Assembly: GCF_019800665.1 (NCBI RefSeq)
Contig: NZ_JAHVKO010000002.1
Location: 1-64,000 of the forward strand
DNA length: 64,000 bases
Reading direction: 5' to 3'
Origin: Microbulbifer agarilyticus
GTDB lineage: Bacteria; Pseudomonadota; Gammaproteobacteria; Pseudomonadales; Cellvibrionaceae
Of this stretch, positions 49,032-58,138 are shown piece after piece. Each line of letters starts with the position of its first letter. The stretch's first letter is position 1. Both the position numbers and the translations under genes were made by a program. The notes beneath the pieces were generated by a model. It had not been told where the DNA came from. It did no database searches and was given only the letters and a program-made list of their open reading frames with translations.

Positions 49032-50669
49032 ATGTCAGACAAAATCGATCCTAAAGCGATCCAATTTAGCGAAGCCGGACAACCCGCGAAGATCAACTAT
49101 CAGGTACCTCTGCCCGGCGCCCACACCGGTCGACGCATCATCGAGCTGGATTTAGGACTGGGCTTCAAAGACTTTACCTCGCTGGCTAAATCCGCCGGCA
49201 CTTCATACAAAGATTCGCTTGGGATTAAACCCAAGGTAAAAGACAAGCTCTTGCCCAACGACAATAAGATACAGAACTTCCTGAGTGACAGCATTCACCG
49301 CATCAGCACCCGAGTGACCCGCTTGCCGAACGATTTCCTGGATCAACCCAAGGCACGTGCAACCGACAGTCAACAACTGAATACCATCAACGCCCTCAAT
49401 AAGGCCATCGACCCGGATGTTTTCAAGGAAAATATTGATAACGGTATGGTAATGGTACCCTCCGTTGGCTGGGCAGGTAACCTGACCTATACCCCGCACC
49501 CGATCGAATCGTCGGAAAAACCAAAGATCTTTCTCGTCGAACGCTATGGCGTTAGCTCATTTCTGGGCGACTACGGTATGGGTAAAACCGTAAAGACCTT
49601 TACCCTGCTCCCCGGGGAAACCTCGAAGATCTCCATGCGTACCTGGCAGAGTACCAAGGAAAGCCGCCAGGAATCATCAAGCATCATTGACTCCCACGAA
49701 CAGTCTGCGCGCGAGCGCTTCGCAGATAAAATCCAAAACGAGACCACCGACAAGCAAACAAAATCAAAGACCGAAGAGTGGCATGTGGAAGCCGAGGTTT
49801 CCGCCAGTTGGGGCTTCGGCAGTGCCAGCGTCTCCGGCGGCGGCAGCGGTGAATACTCCAGCGGCCGTGAGCAGTTCGCCAAACAGGCCGCGGAATCGGT
49901 TAAAGAACATGCCGCCGAAGCCTCTAGCAAACGTGAAATGTCGGTAACCAGCAGCTCCGAGCGCGAAGAAGAATCTGGCTCCGAGACGATCATCGAGCGC
50001 ACCATCAGCAACGCCAATATGCGCCGCGTGCTCAACTTTGTATTCCGCGAACTTAACCAGGAATACATTACCAAACTGCACCTTAAAGACGTACGCATAG
50101 CCTTCACCAATGGCCGTCGCGATTCCTGGCGCGAAGTGCCCATTTCCGGCCTGCTGGGCTTTTTGCAGGAATTTGTCGTTGAGCACAAGATTCCGAAAGC
50201 GGCCCGCGCCATTTTGAAAGTTGCTGGCTTTATCGCCGACCGTGACGATGTAATGGTTCCCACTCTGGAGCGCGTCAATCTGGTGGACCACGGCACGCGC
50301 ATCGAAATCACTCCCGCCACCCTGGATGAAGACGGCGAGTTCCCGGTGCCAACCCCAACCAGCTATTACCGCTTCAAGACCGGGCCACTCCATCAGGAAG
50401 ATGCGACAAACCCGGTGGATGGCGTGCTATTGAATGATTCGCGCATCACCATGCGCACCGACAGTGTCATCGTTGAAGCCCTGCTGGGCCAGGCTGACGC
50501 TCTGGATGAGTACGCAATGACGATTCAGCGCGCCGCTGCCAACAAAGAAACCCTGGCGAATGATCGCGAGCGTATCGTGCAAACGGCGATTGCCGAGGCC
50601 AAGCTTGAGGACCGCCTGGAAACCATCGTAGATCTGAACCGCTTGTGCGCGGCCGAAACCGCGGAATAA
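49032..50669 (+). CDS. unrecognised cytoplasmic coiled-coil protein (first gene of two-gene module)
   Basis: 545 residues from the ATG at 49032, which has an AAGGAA site; the frame opens further upstream but has no better start. No signal peptide or membrane segment. Two features stand out: a central, highly charged region rich in Ser, Glu, Lys and Gly (about residues 195-320, with VSASWGFGSASVSGGGSGEY) and a well-conserved-looking block FLVERYGVSSFLGDYG before it. The C-terminal part is alpha-helical and charged. I know no family name for it. It is 12 bases before the next gene, whose ribosome site overlaps its end, so the two are one operon. Confidence 0.85.
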   Translation: MSDKIDPKAIQFSEAGQPAKINYQVPLPGAHTGRRIIELDLGLGFKDFTSLAKSAGTSYKDSLGIKPKVKDKLLPNDNKIQNFLSDSIHRISTRVTRLPNDFLDQPKARATDSQQLNTINALNKAIDPDVFKENIDNGMVMVPSVGWAGNLTYTPHPIESSEKPKIFLVERYGVSSFLGDYGMGKTVKTFTLLPGETSKISMRTWQSTKESRQESSSIIDSHEQSARERFADKIQNETTDKQTKSKTEEWHVEAEVSASWGFGSASVSGGGSGEYSSGREQFAKQAAESVKEHAAEASSKREMSVTSSSEREEESGSETIIERTISNANMRRVLNFVFRELNQEYITKLHLKDVRIAFTNGRRDSWREVPISGLLGFLQEFVVEHKIPKAARAILKVAGFIADRDDVMVPTLERVNLVDHGTRIEITPATLDEDGEFPVPTPTSYYRFKTGPLHQEDATNPVDGVLLNDSRITMRTDSVIVEALLGQADALDEYAMTIQRAAANKETLANDRERIVQTAIAEAKLEDRLETIVDLNRLCAAETAE

Positions 50670-50681
50670 GGAGCAAACCTC

Positions 50682-51560
50682 ATGCCTCCAGTACATCCCG
50701 TCATCGATGTCACGCGCATGCTTAACGCACAGATGCTGACGCAGACACCGGTGACAGATACCAAGGCGGCCACCGGCGGCGGGTCTCCCGCCGCCAAGGG
50801 CTCCTCAATCAAGACGCTGATGATTTACGATGACGGCGACGCGGGCATTCGCGACTTCGCTCCGATACTCGCGCGCGCCTATTATCCGCAGGCAAAGCTG
50901 GTGGGGGCCACGTCACTAGCTGCACTCTCTGCAATTCTGAGCAAGTACAGCAAGATCGATACGCTCGTCATCGATGTGCATTCGGGGCCCGGTTATCTGC
51001 TGATCGGTGGCGCCAACCCCAGCCTTACAGCCGTTCGGGAAGCATTGAAGAAATCCGGCGTTACAGTGCAGTCCAAAATCATATTTGAAGGCTGTTCAAT
51101 TATGCGCGACCCGATCGAAACCAGCCGAATGGTAGAACCGATCTGTGGCCCGAAAACTCAGGTGACCGGTTTTACCTATTTCAGTGTGACCAATAAGTTC
51201 GAGATCGATTTTTCGGATTTTCATGATCCCAAGGAAATTGAGGAGTTCTACAAGGACTTTACGATGGACTATATGCTCCCTGGCCTGCCATCGGCCAAAG
51301 ACTCGACGGGCAAAGTGGTTACACACGGGCGACGCTGGTTTCGAGACACATACGACGAGACCTTACCGGAAGACGGTAATTTCCTGCACATCGAAAGCCT
51401 GGAAACCCTGAAAAAGCTCACCGTAAACACCGCCAATGAAGCGCTTGCGGCAAAAAGCAATTTTTCGGGCCCAGTATTTGCCGGAGCCCAAGTAAGCGTC
51501 ACGAACGTCTCTGCGGTCGCGAGCGCAGATCAGGAAGCAAAAGTGGAGGCAACTCAATAG
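50682..51560 (+). CDS. putative caspase-like (clan CD fold) protein (second gene of module)
   Basis: 292 residues, start ATG with AAGGAG eight to nine bases upstream. After a low-complexity N-terminus, a strand-helix pattern leads to TLVIDVHSGPG (His100) and then KIIFEGCSIM (Cys138). A hydrophobic strand before a His-(Ser/Gly) and another before a Cys, 38 residues apart, is the hallmark of clan CD cysteine peptidases (caspases, gingipains, CHAT). That assignment is my inference from motif; overall similarity to a named family was not tested. The C-terminal about 120 residues are unassigned. Role with the partner protein is unknown. Confidence 0.75.
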   Translation: MPPVHPVIDVTRMLNAQMLTQTPVTDTKAATGGGSPAAKGSSIKTLMIYDDGDAGIRDFAPILARAYYPQAKLVGATSLAALSAILSKYSKIDTLVIDVHSGPGYLLIGGANPSLTAVREALKKSGVTVQSKIIFEGCSIMRDPIETSRMVEPICGPKTQVTGFTYFSVTNKFEIDFSDFHDPKEIEEFYKDFTMDYMLPGLPSAKDSTGKVVTHGRRWFRDTYDETLPEDGNFLHIESLETLKKLTVNTANEALAAKSNFSGPVFAGAQVSVTNVSAVASADQEAKVEATQ

Positions 51561-51596
51561 AAGGCGTCAGCTGCTAGTGAGAGATGGTATGAACTT

Positions 51597-51634
51597 TGTT
51601 GGGGCAGCACCAAAATTATGGTGCTGCCCCAACA
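51597..51634. terminator. perfect 15-bp hairpin in convergent gap
   Basis: TGTTGGGGCAGCACC pairs exactly with GGTGCTGCCCCAACA across an eight-base loop. It separates the convergent ends of the two-gene module and the D-amino acid operon. There is no T-run, but its strength suggests a bidirectional stop or RNA end. Confidence 0.7.
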
Positions 51635-51637
51635 TCG

Positions 51638-53416
51638 TTAAGCTTCCGCCATTTTTAATCCTGAAACCTCAGCATTCACAAGGAACCTACCGTAACCGGT
51701 TGACGCCCCAAAATCGTGAGCAAAGTTATCGGCAGTCGCGCCCTCTTTCTGGTACACCACCTTGCCGTTTACTAAAGTGGCTTCAATCGCATCGTCATTG
51801 CGCTTAACCAGACGATCCATACCAAAGCCTTCCATCGGTGCTTCGTGGATCTGGTCCACATCATCGTTCACACCTTCGGGGTTCAGGATCACCACGTCGG
51901 CGCGATCGCCTTCGCGGATGTAGCCGGCGCTCAGGCCGAACCAGCTCCCCAAGTCGCCGGTCAGCTTGTGCACGGCTTCGGCATTGGTCATAAACGGAGA
52001 GCCCGCTTTTTCTGCATCAAATACATACTTCAGCATGCGCAGCGGGAAGTTGTACATTGCGAGAGAACGGATATGCGCTCCGCTATCGCCAAAGCCAATC
52101 TGAGTGGAAGGACTCTTGATGAGCTTTTGCATGATATGTGGGCGCGCGTTGGAGTAATTGGTTTTCCAGCGCAGTTGCTCTTTGTATTTGGTTGCCAAAT
52201 CAAAGTAGGCATCGACAGGCTCTACCCCGTAGGTATCGGCGATTTCTTTGAAGTTTTTGCCCACCAAGGACTCTTCCGGGCAATGGGTGATCCAACCATC
52301 GCTAAAGTCGCGGTGCCAAAGGCCCACGGTGAAGATCTCAGAGATATGCTTTTTAAATTCCTTGCGGAATTCCGGCTCGTTAATCTTCTTGTACAGCTCT
52401 GACTCGTCTTTCATGTCCCGCAGCAAAGCACCGGTCTCAAACTCCTCAAACGCATTCACATTCAGCCCTTCCAGGTGCACGGTGAACGGTGCCGGCAGGG
52501 TCTGCCAGCGGTAATTGCCACGCAGTACCTTGTTTGCCAGCCAGCCGCTGGCGCGGGTAATGAGATGCAGGAACGGATTGGACTTCAGGTCCAGCGCGGT
52601 CAGCATGGTGACCTTCATCGGCTTACGGAACAGACCATGGGCCTGCCACAGGAAGCCAAACACATTGACTTTCTTTACCGCATCCGGGGCGCCCTGCAGG
52701 ATCGCGCCGCGGCGGCGCAGAATCTTGAACAGGCGCTTGAATTCCCACCAGGTAGAGAAAGTTGACGGCAACGGCTGGCTCCAGGCGCGGTCACCATCCA
52801 TTTTGTCCAGCTTGGTGGTCATCATAGACATGCCAACGCAGCCCGCATCCAGCGCCTCTTCCAGCATGCGCTCCATTGCCTGCATTTCTTCTTCAGTGGG
52901 CTTTACATCGCTGGTGGCGCGGTCGATACCCATTGCCGCTACACGCATGTCGCTGTGACCGATAAAGCTCAGCACGTTAGGGCCCAGTGGGTGCTGGTCG
53001 TAGAACTCGCGGTATCCCTTGGCGTCGGTCCACTGTTTCTTTTCAAACAGGATTGGCAGTACCGCCTCGCGGGGCACCGCTTCAACCCGCGTAAACAGGT
53101 CGGAGCAGTCTTCCGCTGCACTGTTGACCATGGAGATGGAGCAGGAACCAATAGCGATGGAGGTCACGCCGTGACGCACGGATTCTTTCAATGCTGGCGC
53201 GGCAACAACCTCGGCATCATAGTGGCTGTGGATCTCGAGAAAGCCCGGGGTTACCCATTTACCTGCGGCATCAATAACCTTACCAGCCGCAGACTCATCT
53301 AGCGGTTGCTCGCTGACCTTCGCGATTTTTCCATCTTTAATGGCAACGTGGGCCAGTTTTTCCTTAGCCCTGGAGCCATCAAAGTAAGTACCATTTTTAA
53401 TAATGATGTCGTACAT
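51638..53416 (-). CDS. N-acyl-D-amino-acid deacylase-family amidohydrolase
   Basis: 592 residues. The metal motif is HSHYD (His63, His65) and a second catalytic region is FGDSGAHIRSLAMY. The sequence follows the amidohydrolase superfamily branch that includes N-acyl-D-amino acid deacylases and D-aminoacylases (YDIIIKNGTYFDGS at the start). It would free D-amino acids from N-acyl forms. It is the last gene of an operon with a TauE-type exporter and a bile-acid/sodium symporter family protein. Confidence 0.85.
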   Translation of the reverse strand: MYDIIIKNGTYFDGSRAKEKLAHVAIKDGKIAKVSEQPLDESAAGKVIDAAGKWVTPGFLEIHSHYDAEVVAAPALKESVRHGVTSIAIGSCSISMVNSAAEDCSDLFTRVEAVPREAVLPILFEKKQWTDAKGYREFYDQHPLGPNVLSFIGHSDMRVAAMGIDRATSDVKPTEEEMQAMERMLEEALDAGCVGMSMMTTKLDKMDGDRAWSQPLPSTFSTWWEFKRLFKILRRRGAILQGAPDAVKKVNVFGFLWQAHGLFRKPMKVTMLTALDLKSNPFLHLITRASGWLANKVLRGNYRWQTLPAPFTVHLEGLNVNAFEEFETGALLRDMKDESELYKKINEPEFRKEFKKHISEIFTVGLWHRDFSDGWITHCPEESLVGKNFKEIADTYGVEPVDAYFDLATKYKEQLRWKTNYSNARPHIMQKLIKSPSTQIGFGDSGAHIRSLAMYNFPLRMLKYVFDAEKAGSPFMTNAEAVHKLTGDLGSWFGLSAGYIREGDRADVVILNPEGVNDDVDQIHEAPMEGFGMDRLVKRNDDAIEATLVNGKVVYQKEGATADNFAHDFGASTGYGRFLVNAEVSGLKMAEA

Positions 53417-53445
53417 AGGTGCGGTACCGCCGGTTCTAGTTATCG

Positions 53446-54189
53446 TTATTGAGTCAGGTAGCGACTTGCGATCAGGATCACGCCCGTCACAAATAGCAGG
53501 GTATACACCCCGATTCTGAAGTGGTTTTCATTCAGTCGGTCGTGCAGATAGTTGCCCAGCTTCACCGCGACCACCAGCAATGGCAGATACCAGACCACGT
53601 TGATCAACAGCGGCTGCATACGGCCGTCCAGCAAAAATGCGGTGAATAGCAGGCAGTTCATGCTGAACCAGACGGTAACCATGGTGGCGCGGAAGCGTGC
53701 CTTATCAATCTTGGTGCCGGCCACCGCATACACCAGCAACGGACCGCCACTGGCAAACAGGCCATGGGTGATACCCGCAAAATACGTAATGAAACGTGTT
53801 AGCCAGGCAGGCTTGGCGCGATCATCAAACTGATGGTAAAGGCGATACAGTTCCCGGCCGGAGAACCAGATGATTAACACACCCAGCGCCTGCTTGAGGA
53901 ATTCCTCATCCAGATAGGGTTTCGCAAAGTAACCAGTCAATGTGCCCAGCAACATACCCGGCAGAATCGTTTTAAACAGCAACGGCAGGTCGATGTTATG
54001 GCGGTTCTTGAATGCCAAGGTGCTGGTCATGGGAATATTCAGAGCAACCAGAATCGGCAAAATCATGTCGATCGGCAGGAACAACAGCCCCAGCGACAGC
54101 GCCACCACGATACTGCCGAAACCGGTAATTGCCTCCAGCGTAAAGGCCAACAAAATAATGAGGCCGAAGAGAACCCAAAGGATTTCCAC
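53446..54189 (-). CDS. TauE/SafE-family membrane transporter
   Basis: 247 residues, start GTG with AGGAG eight bases upstream. About eight hydrophobic segments in two halves, the first with VLFGLIILLAFTLEAITGFG. The TauE/SafE family moves sulfite, taurine-derived or organic acids; substrate is unknown. It lies between the symporter (21 bases) and the amidohydrolase (29 bases) in one operon. Confidence 0.88.
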   Translation of the reverse strand: MEILWVLFGLIILLAFTLEAITGFGSIVVALSLGLLFLPIDMILPILVALNIPMTSTLAFKNRHNIDLPLLFKTILPGMLLGTLTGYFAKPYLDEEFLKQALGVLIIWFSGRELYRLYHQFDDRAKPAWLTRFITYFAGITHGLFASGGPLLVYAVAGTKIDKARFRATMVTVWFSMNCLLFTAFLLDGRMQPLLINVVWYLPLLVVAVKLGNYLHDRLNENHFRIGVYTLLFVTGVILIASRYLTQ

Positions 54190-54210
54190 TACTACAACTC
54201 CTGAAATCGC

Positions 54211-55137
54211 TTACGCTTTATTTTGAATCTGATGGGTTTGAACGGAGGCTTCTAAAGGCCGACGAGACCAATAGGTAGACAAGGTGATGCCACTGACCAA
54301 ATGCCAGACTCCCCAGAAGCCGGCAATCAGCAGCATACCGGATGCATTGGGGAAAAAGGTGAAGATGATCACCAACGCGAGGGCGCCGTTCTGAATACCA
54401 ACTTCCAGGGAAATTGCTCGACAGTCGGCTGGCGGCAGGCCGGACAGCTTGGCTCCCCAATAACCCAGGAACAGCGCCAGTGCATTGTGGGCAACCACCA
54501 GGAAGAAGAACAAATTGAAATGCTGCAAGAACTGATCGGTATTCTTGAAGAAAGCTATGGCAGCGAGCAGCAGCATAAGCCCCATGGCAAACAGGCGCAG
54601 CGGCTTCTCTACTTTCCGAGACAGCCCAGGGAAACGCCCACCTACCAGCATCCCCAGTACAAGGGGCACACCGAGCACCATAATCACCACCAACAACAAG
54701 CCGATTGGGTCCATGGCAATTTCAGTGAGAAGTGGACGAGTGTGGGGGTTCAGCCAGGAATACAGTGCAAAGTTCAGTGGCGTCAGCACACTGGCAGCGA
54801 CGCTGGATACGGCAGTCATACTGACGGACACCGCCACATTCCCGCGCGCCACCCAGGTCATAATGTTGGAGAAGGTACCCCCGGGGCAGGAAGCCACGAG
54901 CATCATACCCATTGCCAGCATGGGGTCGATTTTGAGCAGCCAGGTTGCCGCACAGGTGGCCGCGGGCAGTATTAGAAACTGCAGTACCAGCCCGATAATC
55001 GGCGCTTTTGGGTTCCTGGCGATGCGTTTGAAATCGTCGGGTTTGAGCTCCAGCGAGACACCAAACATCATGATCGCAATCATGACATTGAGCGCAACGA
55101 GAGTTTCGGGATTGAAGTCGAGGGAGACTGGGTCCAT
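54211..55137 (-). CDS. bile acid:sodium symporter (BASS) family transporter
   Basis: 308 residues, about nine hydrophobic segments. Motifs such as SCPGGTFSNIMTWVARGNVA and EVGIQNGALALVI match the BASS family, which imports organic acids with sodium. The substrate is not bile acid by default. It begins the operon with the TauE-type and amidohydrolase genes, so import of an N-acyl D-amino acid or of the freed acid is plausible but unproven. Confidence 0.9.
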   Translation of the reverse strand: MDPVSLDFNPETLVALNVMIAIMMFGVSLELKPDDFKRIARNPKAPIIGLVLQFLILPAATCAATWLLKIDPMLAMGMMLVASCPGGTFSNIMTWVARGNVAVSVSMTAVSSVAASVLTPLNFALYSWLNPHTRPLLTEIAMDPIGLLLVVIMVLGVPLVLGMLVGGRFPGLSRKVEKPLRLFAMGLMLLLAAIAFFKNTDQFLQHFNLFFFLVVAHNALALFLGYWGAKLSGLPPADCRAISLEVGIQNGALALVIIFTFFPNASGMLLIAGFWGVWHLVSGITLSTYWSRRPLEASVQTHQIQNKA

Positions 55138-55286
55138 ACCACCGCCGCTATCGTTATTATCTAATCTCCCAAGGGAGCTGACCGCCCAGACGCATTGAGA
55201 TTCAGTGACATCTCGGCATACCTAGCCAGGATCCTGACGGGACTAAAGCATATTCCAACCGTCGAGCTGTGTTGCAGGTCAAATAA

Positions 55287-55302
55287 GGACATGCAAATGT
55301 CC
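55287..55302. promoter_or_regulatory. palindrome in the divergent gap 55138-55570
   Basis: GGACAT-GCAA-ATGTCC is a perfect inverted repeat, with AA before and GT after. It lies in the 433-base gap between the BASS operon (-) and the MBL-fold gene (+) and may be an operator for either. Nothing else certain is seen in that gap. Confidence 0.4.
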
Positions 55303-55570
55303 GTTAAAGACTACCCGTGAAGTGATTGGTAGCCAACTCTCAGGAATTAGCAGCGCCAACACTAGGCAAGTCGAACCGAATTTGCAATGGACTCTAAACT
55401 CCTGATGTCCGCATTTAACAGAACCGGGGGTACTCCTGGTCAGCGCGACTAAAATTGTCATGCAGATCACACGAATCGGCTATTCCCTCCTCCCTGCCCG
55501 CTACCGGACAATGCCACCATTCTATGTGTCCACTTTTCTTCCCATTTCGATAAGCCGGAGCAGGTAACGC

Positions 55571-56383
55571 GTGTCTGTAATTGAGTCTTTCCGTCACCAC
55601 GACCTGGATGCCCTGCGCGTCGGCCGCCTGAATATGGGTGTAAACTCCTCATTCGTGGTTTACAGACTCAACGGTACATTGATTGATTGTGGACCGAGCA
55701 ACCAGTGGAAACACGTCAAGTCGTTTGTCCAGTCCGGTCCAATGCGCCAGCTCCTGTTGACGCACCACCACGAGGACCACAGCGGTAATGCCGGCGCGAT
55801 CCAAAAGCTCACCGAAGTGCAGCCTCTTGCACCGCCTGCAACCGTTGAAATCTTATGCCAGCGATTTTCGGTGCCCGGTATTCGGCGTTTCGTATGGGGT
55901 GAGCCCTATTGGGCCGATGCCGCGCCCTTACCCGAAGAGCTGCACATCGGCAAAGAACCACTGAAAGCACTGTTTTCTCCTGGCCACTCGGTGGATATGA
56001 CCTGCTACCTGCTACCCGAGCGGGGCTGGCTGTTCAGTGCGGATCTATACATTGCCAATTATTTGAAGATGCTCCATAACGGCGAGCATTTACCCACCCT
56101 GCTATATAGTATTCGAGACATCCTCGAGCAGGATTTTGATACCATTCTCTGCCCCCATCGTGGAGTCGTGGAACACGGGCATCTGCGCTTGCGGGAAAAG
56201 TACGAATTCTTACTCAACCTCGCCAGTAATGCTCAGGATCTACGCAGGCAAGGCTATTCCCCCAAGGAAGTCACTCGCAAGCTGCTGGGTAAAGAACCGA
56301 TGCTGGCAATCATCACCGGTTTTGAGTTCAGCAAGCAGCGATTGATTCGCGCCAGCTTGAAAGTAAACTTGGGCGACCACTAA
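55571..56383 (+). CDS. MBL-fold metallo-hydrolase
   Basis: 270 residues, GTG start at 55571. Zinc motif HHHEDH (His65-His70), later a His in FSPGHSVDMTC and a C-terminal His in CPHRG. Hydrolases of this fold act on lactones, phosphodiesters, thioesters and more; the substrate is unknown. It stands alone between the D-amino acid operon and murQ. Confidence 0.85.
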   Translation: MSVIESFRHHDLDALRVGRLNMGVNSSFVVYRLNGTLIDCGPSNQWKHVKSFVQSGPMRQLLLTHHHEDHSGNAGAIQKLTEVQPLAPPATVEILCQRFSVPGIRRFVWGEPYWADAAPLPEELHIGKEPLKALFSPGHSVDMTCYLLPERGWLFSADLYIANYLKMLHNGEHLPTLLYSIRDILEQDFDTILCPHRGVVEHGHLRLREKYEFLLNLASNAQDLRRQGYSPKEVTRKLLGKEPMLAIITGFEFSKQRLIRASLKVNLGDH

Positions 56384-56581
56384 CTGGCCTCTCGGCAGCG
56401 CCCAGACACTGCCGAACTCGCCCCTCAGAGTGCGCGACACCGTTACCTGCCCCACCTCCACCACATGTCCGTGTTTTCTCATGGTGGTCCACCGTCGCTC
56501 TACGGATTACACTTTTCCGATCTGGGATCGCATTTATTGTGACCAACAAGTCCCACGCAACCATTCGCCGGCGAGAGGGAT

Positions 56582-57529
56582 ATGACCAAGTCCAATCACG
56601 ACGCCACTCCAGGGTCCATTAGCGAAGAAATGGGTGTACTCACCAGTGAGTCGCGCAATCCGAGCACACAGGACATCGACCTACTGCCCACACTGGGAAT
56701 CCTGGAAAAAATCAACGATGCCGACAGCGGTGTCCCCACTGCCGTACGGGCCGTACTGCCGGAAATTGCTCAAGCGGCCGATAAAGCCGTGGATGCGTTT
56801 AAGGCTGGTGGGCGCCTGATTTACATGGGCGCCGGCACCAGCGGCCGCATCGGCCTTCTCGATGCCGTTGAGTGCCCTCCAACGTATGGCGTACCCGAGG
56901 GTATGGTCGTGCCGTTGATTGCCGGCGGAGAGGAAGCGGTGCACCGCGCACAGGAGGGTGCAGAAGACAGCCCGGAACTGGGTGAGGAAGACCTCAGAAA
57001 GATCCAACTCACGAGCAAAGATATGGTGGTAGGTATTGCTGCAAGCGGACGCACCCCCTATGTCACCGGCGGGCTGCGCTATGCACGTAAACTGGGCTGC
57101 ACTACCGTGGCGCTGGCCTGCAACAAATCGGCCACAATCGCCAAGGAGGCCGATATTGCGATCCTCCCGGAGGTGGGACCGGAAGTACTCACTGGCTCTA
57201 CCCGAATGAAGGCAGGAACCGCACAAAAGCTGGTACTCAACATGCTCACAACCGCCAGCATGATTCGTATTGGCAAGAGTTTTTACAATTTAATGGTGGA
57301 TGTTAAGGCCACTAACCTCAAGCTGGTCGATCGCACCCGACGCATCGTGGTTGAAGCCACCGGGGTGAGCTACGAGGAAGCCGACCGCGTATTGGATCGC
57401 TGCGATCACAATGCCAAGCTCGCGATTATGATCATACTCAGTGGACTGGAGCAGGAAGAGGCGCAAGCTGAGCTGGATAATGCGGATGGCTTTTTACGTC
57501 TGGCACTGCAAAATATCGGAAAAAACTGA
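56582..57529 (+). CDS. murQ: N-acetylmuramic acid 6-phosphate etherase
   Basis: 315 residues. SIS domain with [14 protein letters not shown], then the catalytic Glu in AVECPPTYG and [11 protein letters not shown]. The tail is a helical UBA-like domain. It removes D-lactate from MurNAc-6-P to give GlcNAc-6-P in cell-wall recycling. No PTS transporter or kinase is adjacent. MupP in this window could act on the same metabolite. Confidence 0.97.
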   Translation: MTKSNHDATPGSISEEMGVLTSESRNPSTQDIDLLPTLGILEKINDADSGVPTAVRAVLPEIAQAADKAVDAFKAGGRLIYMGAGTSGRIGLLDAVECPPTYGVPEGMVVPLIAGGEEAVHRAQEGAEDSPELGEEDLRKIQLTSKDMVVGIAASGRTPYVTGGLRYARKLGCTTVALACNKSATIAKEADIAILPEVGPEVLTGSTRMKAGTAQKLVLNMLTTASMIRIGKSFYNLMVDVKATNLKLVDRTRRIVVEATGVSYEEADRVLDRCDHNAKLAIMIILSGLEQEEAQAELDNADGFLRLALQNIGKN

Positions 57530-57554
57530 CCCTATCTGCACCCAAGCTTCGGGC

Positions 57555-57590
57555 AAAAAAATACCCGAACAATAGACTGCCCGGGTATTT
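57555..57590 (-). terminator. terminator between murQ and the acidic protein gene
   Basis: AAATACCCG pairs with CGGGTATTT; on the minus strand Ts follow, so it serves the acidic protein gene and may also stop murQ. Confidence 0.75.
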
Positions 57591-57631
57591 CTTGAGGGAG
57601 AGAGCCACCCCCTCCGACACTCAGCAAAAAA

Positions 57632-57964
57632 TTACTCTTCGCTGTGATCGATCTCGTCGGCAGCTTCTTCAACGGCTTCCGCCACTTCCTCAGCTACCGC
57701 CTCTGAAGTTTCGTCCAGAGCATGACCCATGGCCTCAGGCACATCGGCAAACACGTCTTCTTCCGCTGACGCCATGATATCGCCCGCCTGCTCGGTCTCC
57801 TCGACCATCTCTTCCGCTTCTGCTACGGCTGCCTCAACCTCTTCAACAATCTGCTCTTCTTCGGCAACAGCCTCAGCCTGAGGTGCAGCAGTATCCAGGT
57901 TGGTGTAGTAGAAATAACCACCGATGGCGGCAATGGCAATTGCGGGAATCAACAGTTTCTTCAT
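57632..57964 (-). CDS. small N-terminally anchored acidic protein
   Basis: 110 residues. Residues 4-22 are hydrophobic (LLIPAIAIAAIGGYFYY), followed by a tail of which roughly a third is Glu or Asp, in repeated EEV, AEE and ETE runs. It has no known domain and could be a membrane-tethered polyanion that binds cations or proteins. The Glu-rich run may also make it a low-complexity artefact of divergence, but the start and terminator look real. Confidence 0.6.
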   Translation of the reverse strand: MKKLLIPAIAIAAIGGYFYYTNLDTAAPQAEAVAEEEQIVEEVEAAVAEAEEMVEETEQAGDIMASAEEDVFADVPEAMGHALDETSEAVAEEVAEAVEEAADEIDHSEE

Positions 57965-58138
57965 AGTCGGCTACCCCTGTGTGTTGTTTACAATGATGCT
58001 TTATGATTTTTTTACATTCACGCACGACTATTCTTCCACGGCGTGCCCAAAGGAAGTGTGACAGGTAACTCAAAATGCATGGCAGGACGTGCAGTAGTGA
58101 TACAATGCGCCACAGACTTAACGTACGGAACTGACTTT

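Noticed and set aside
49550-49600. GDYGMGKT in the first gene of the two-gene module as a Walker A P-loop
   Set aside because: The string fits GxxxxGKT, but no Walker B or nucleotide-fold pattern follows, so I do not call it an ATPase.
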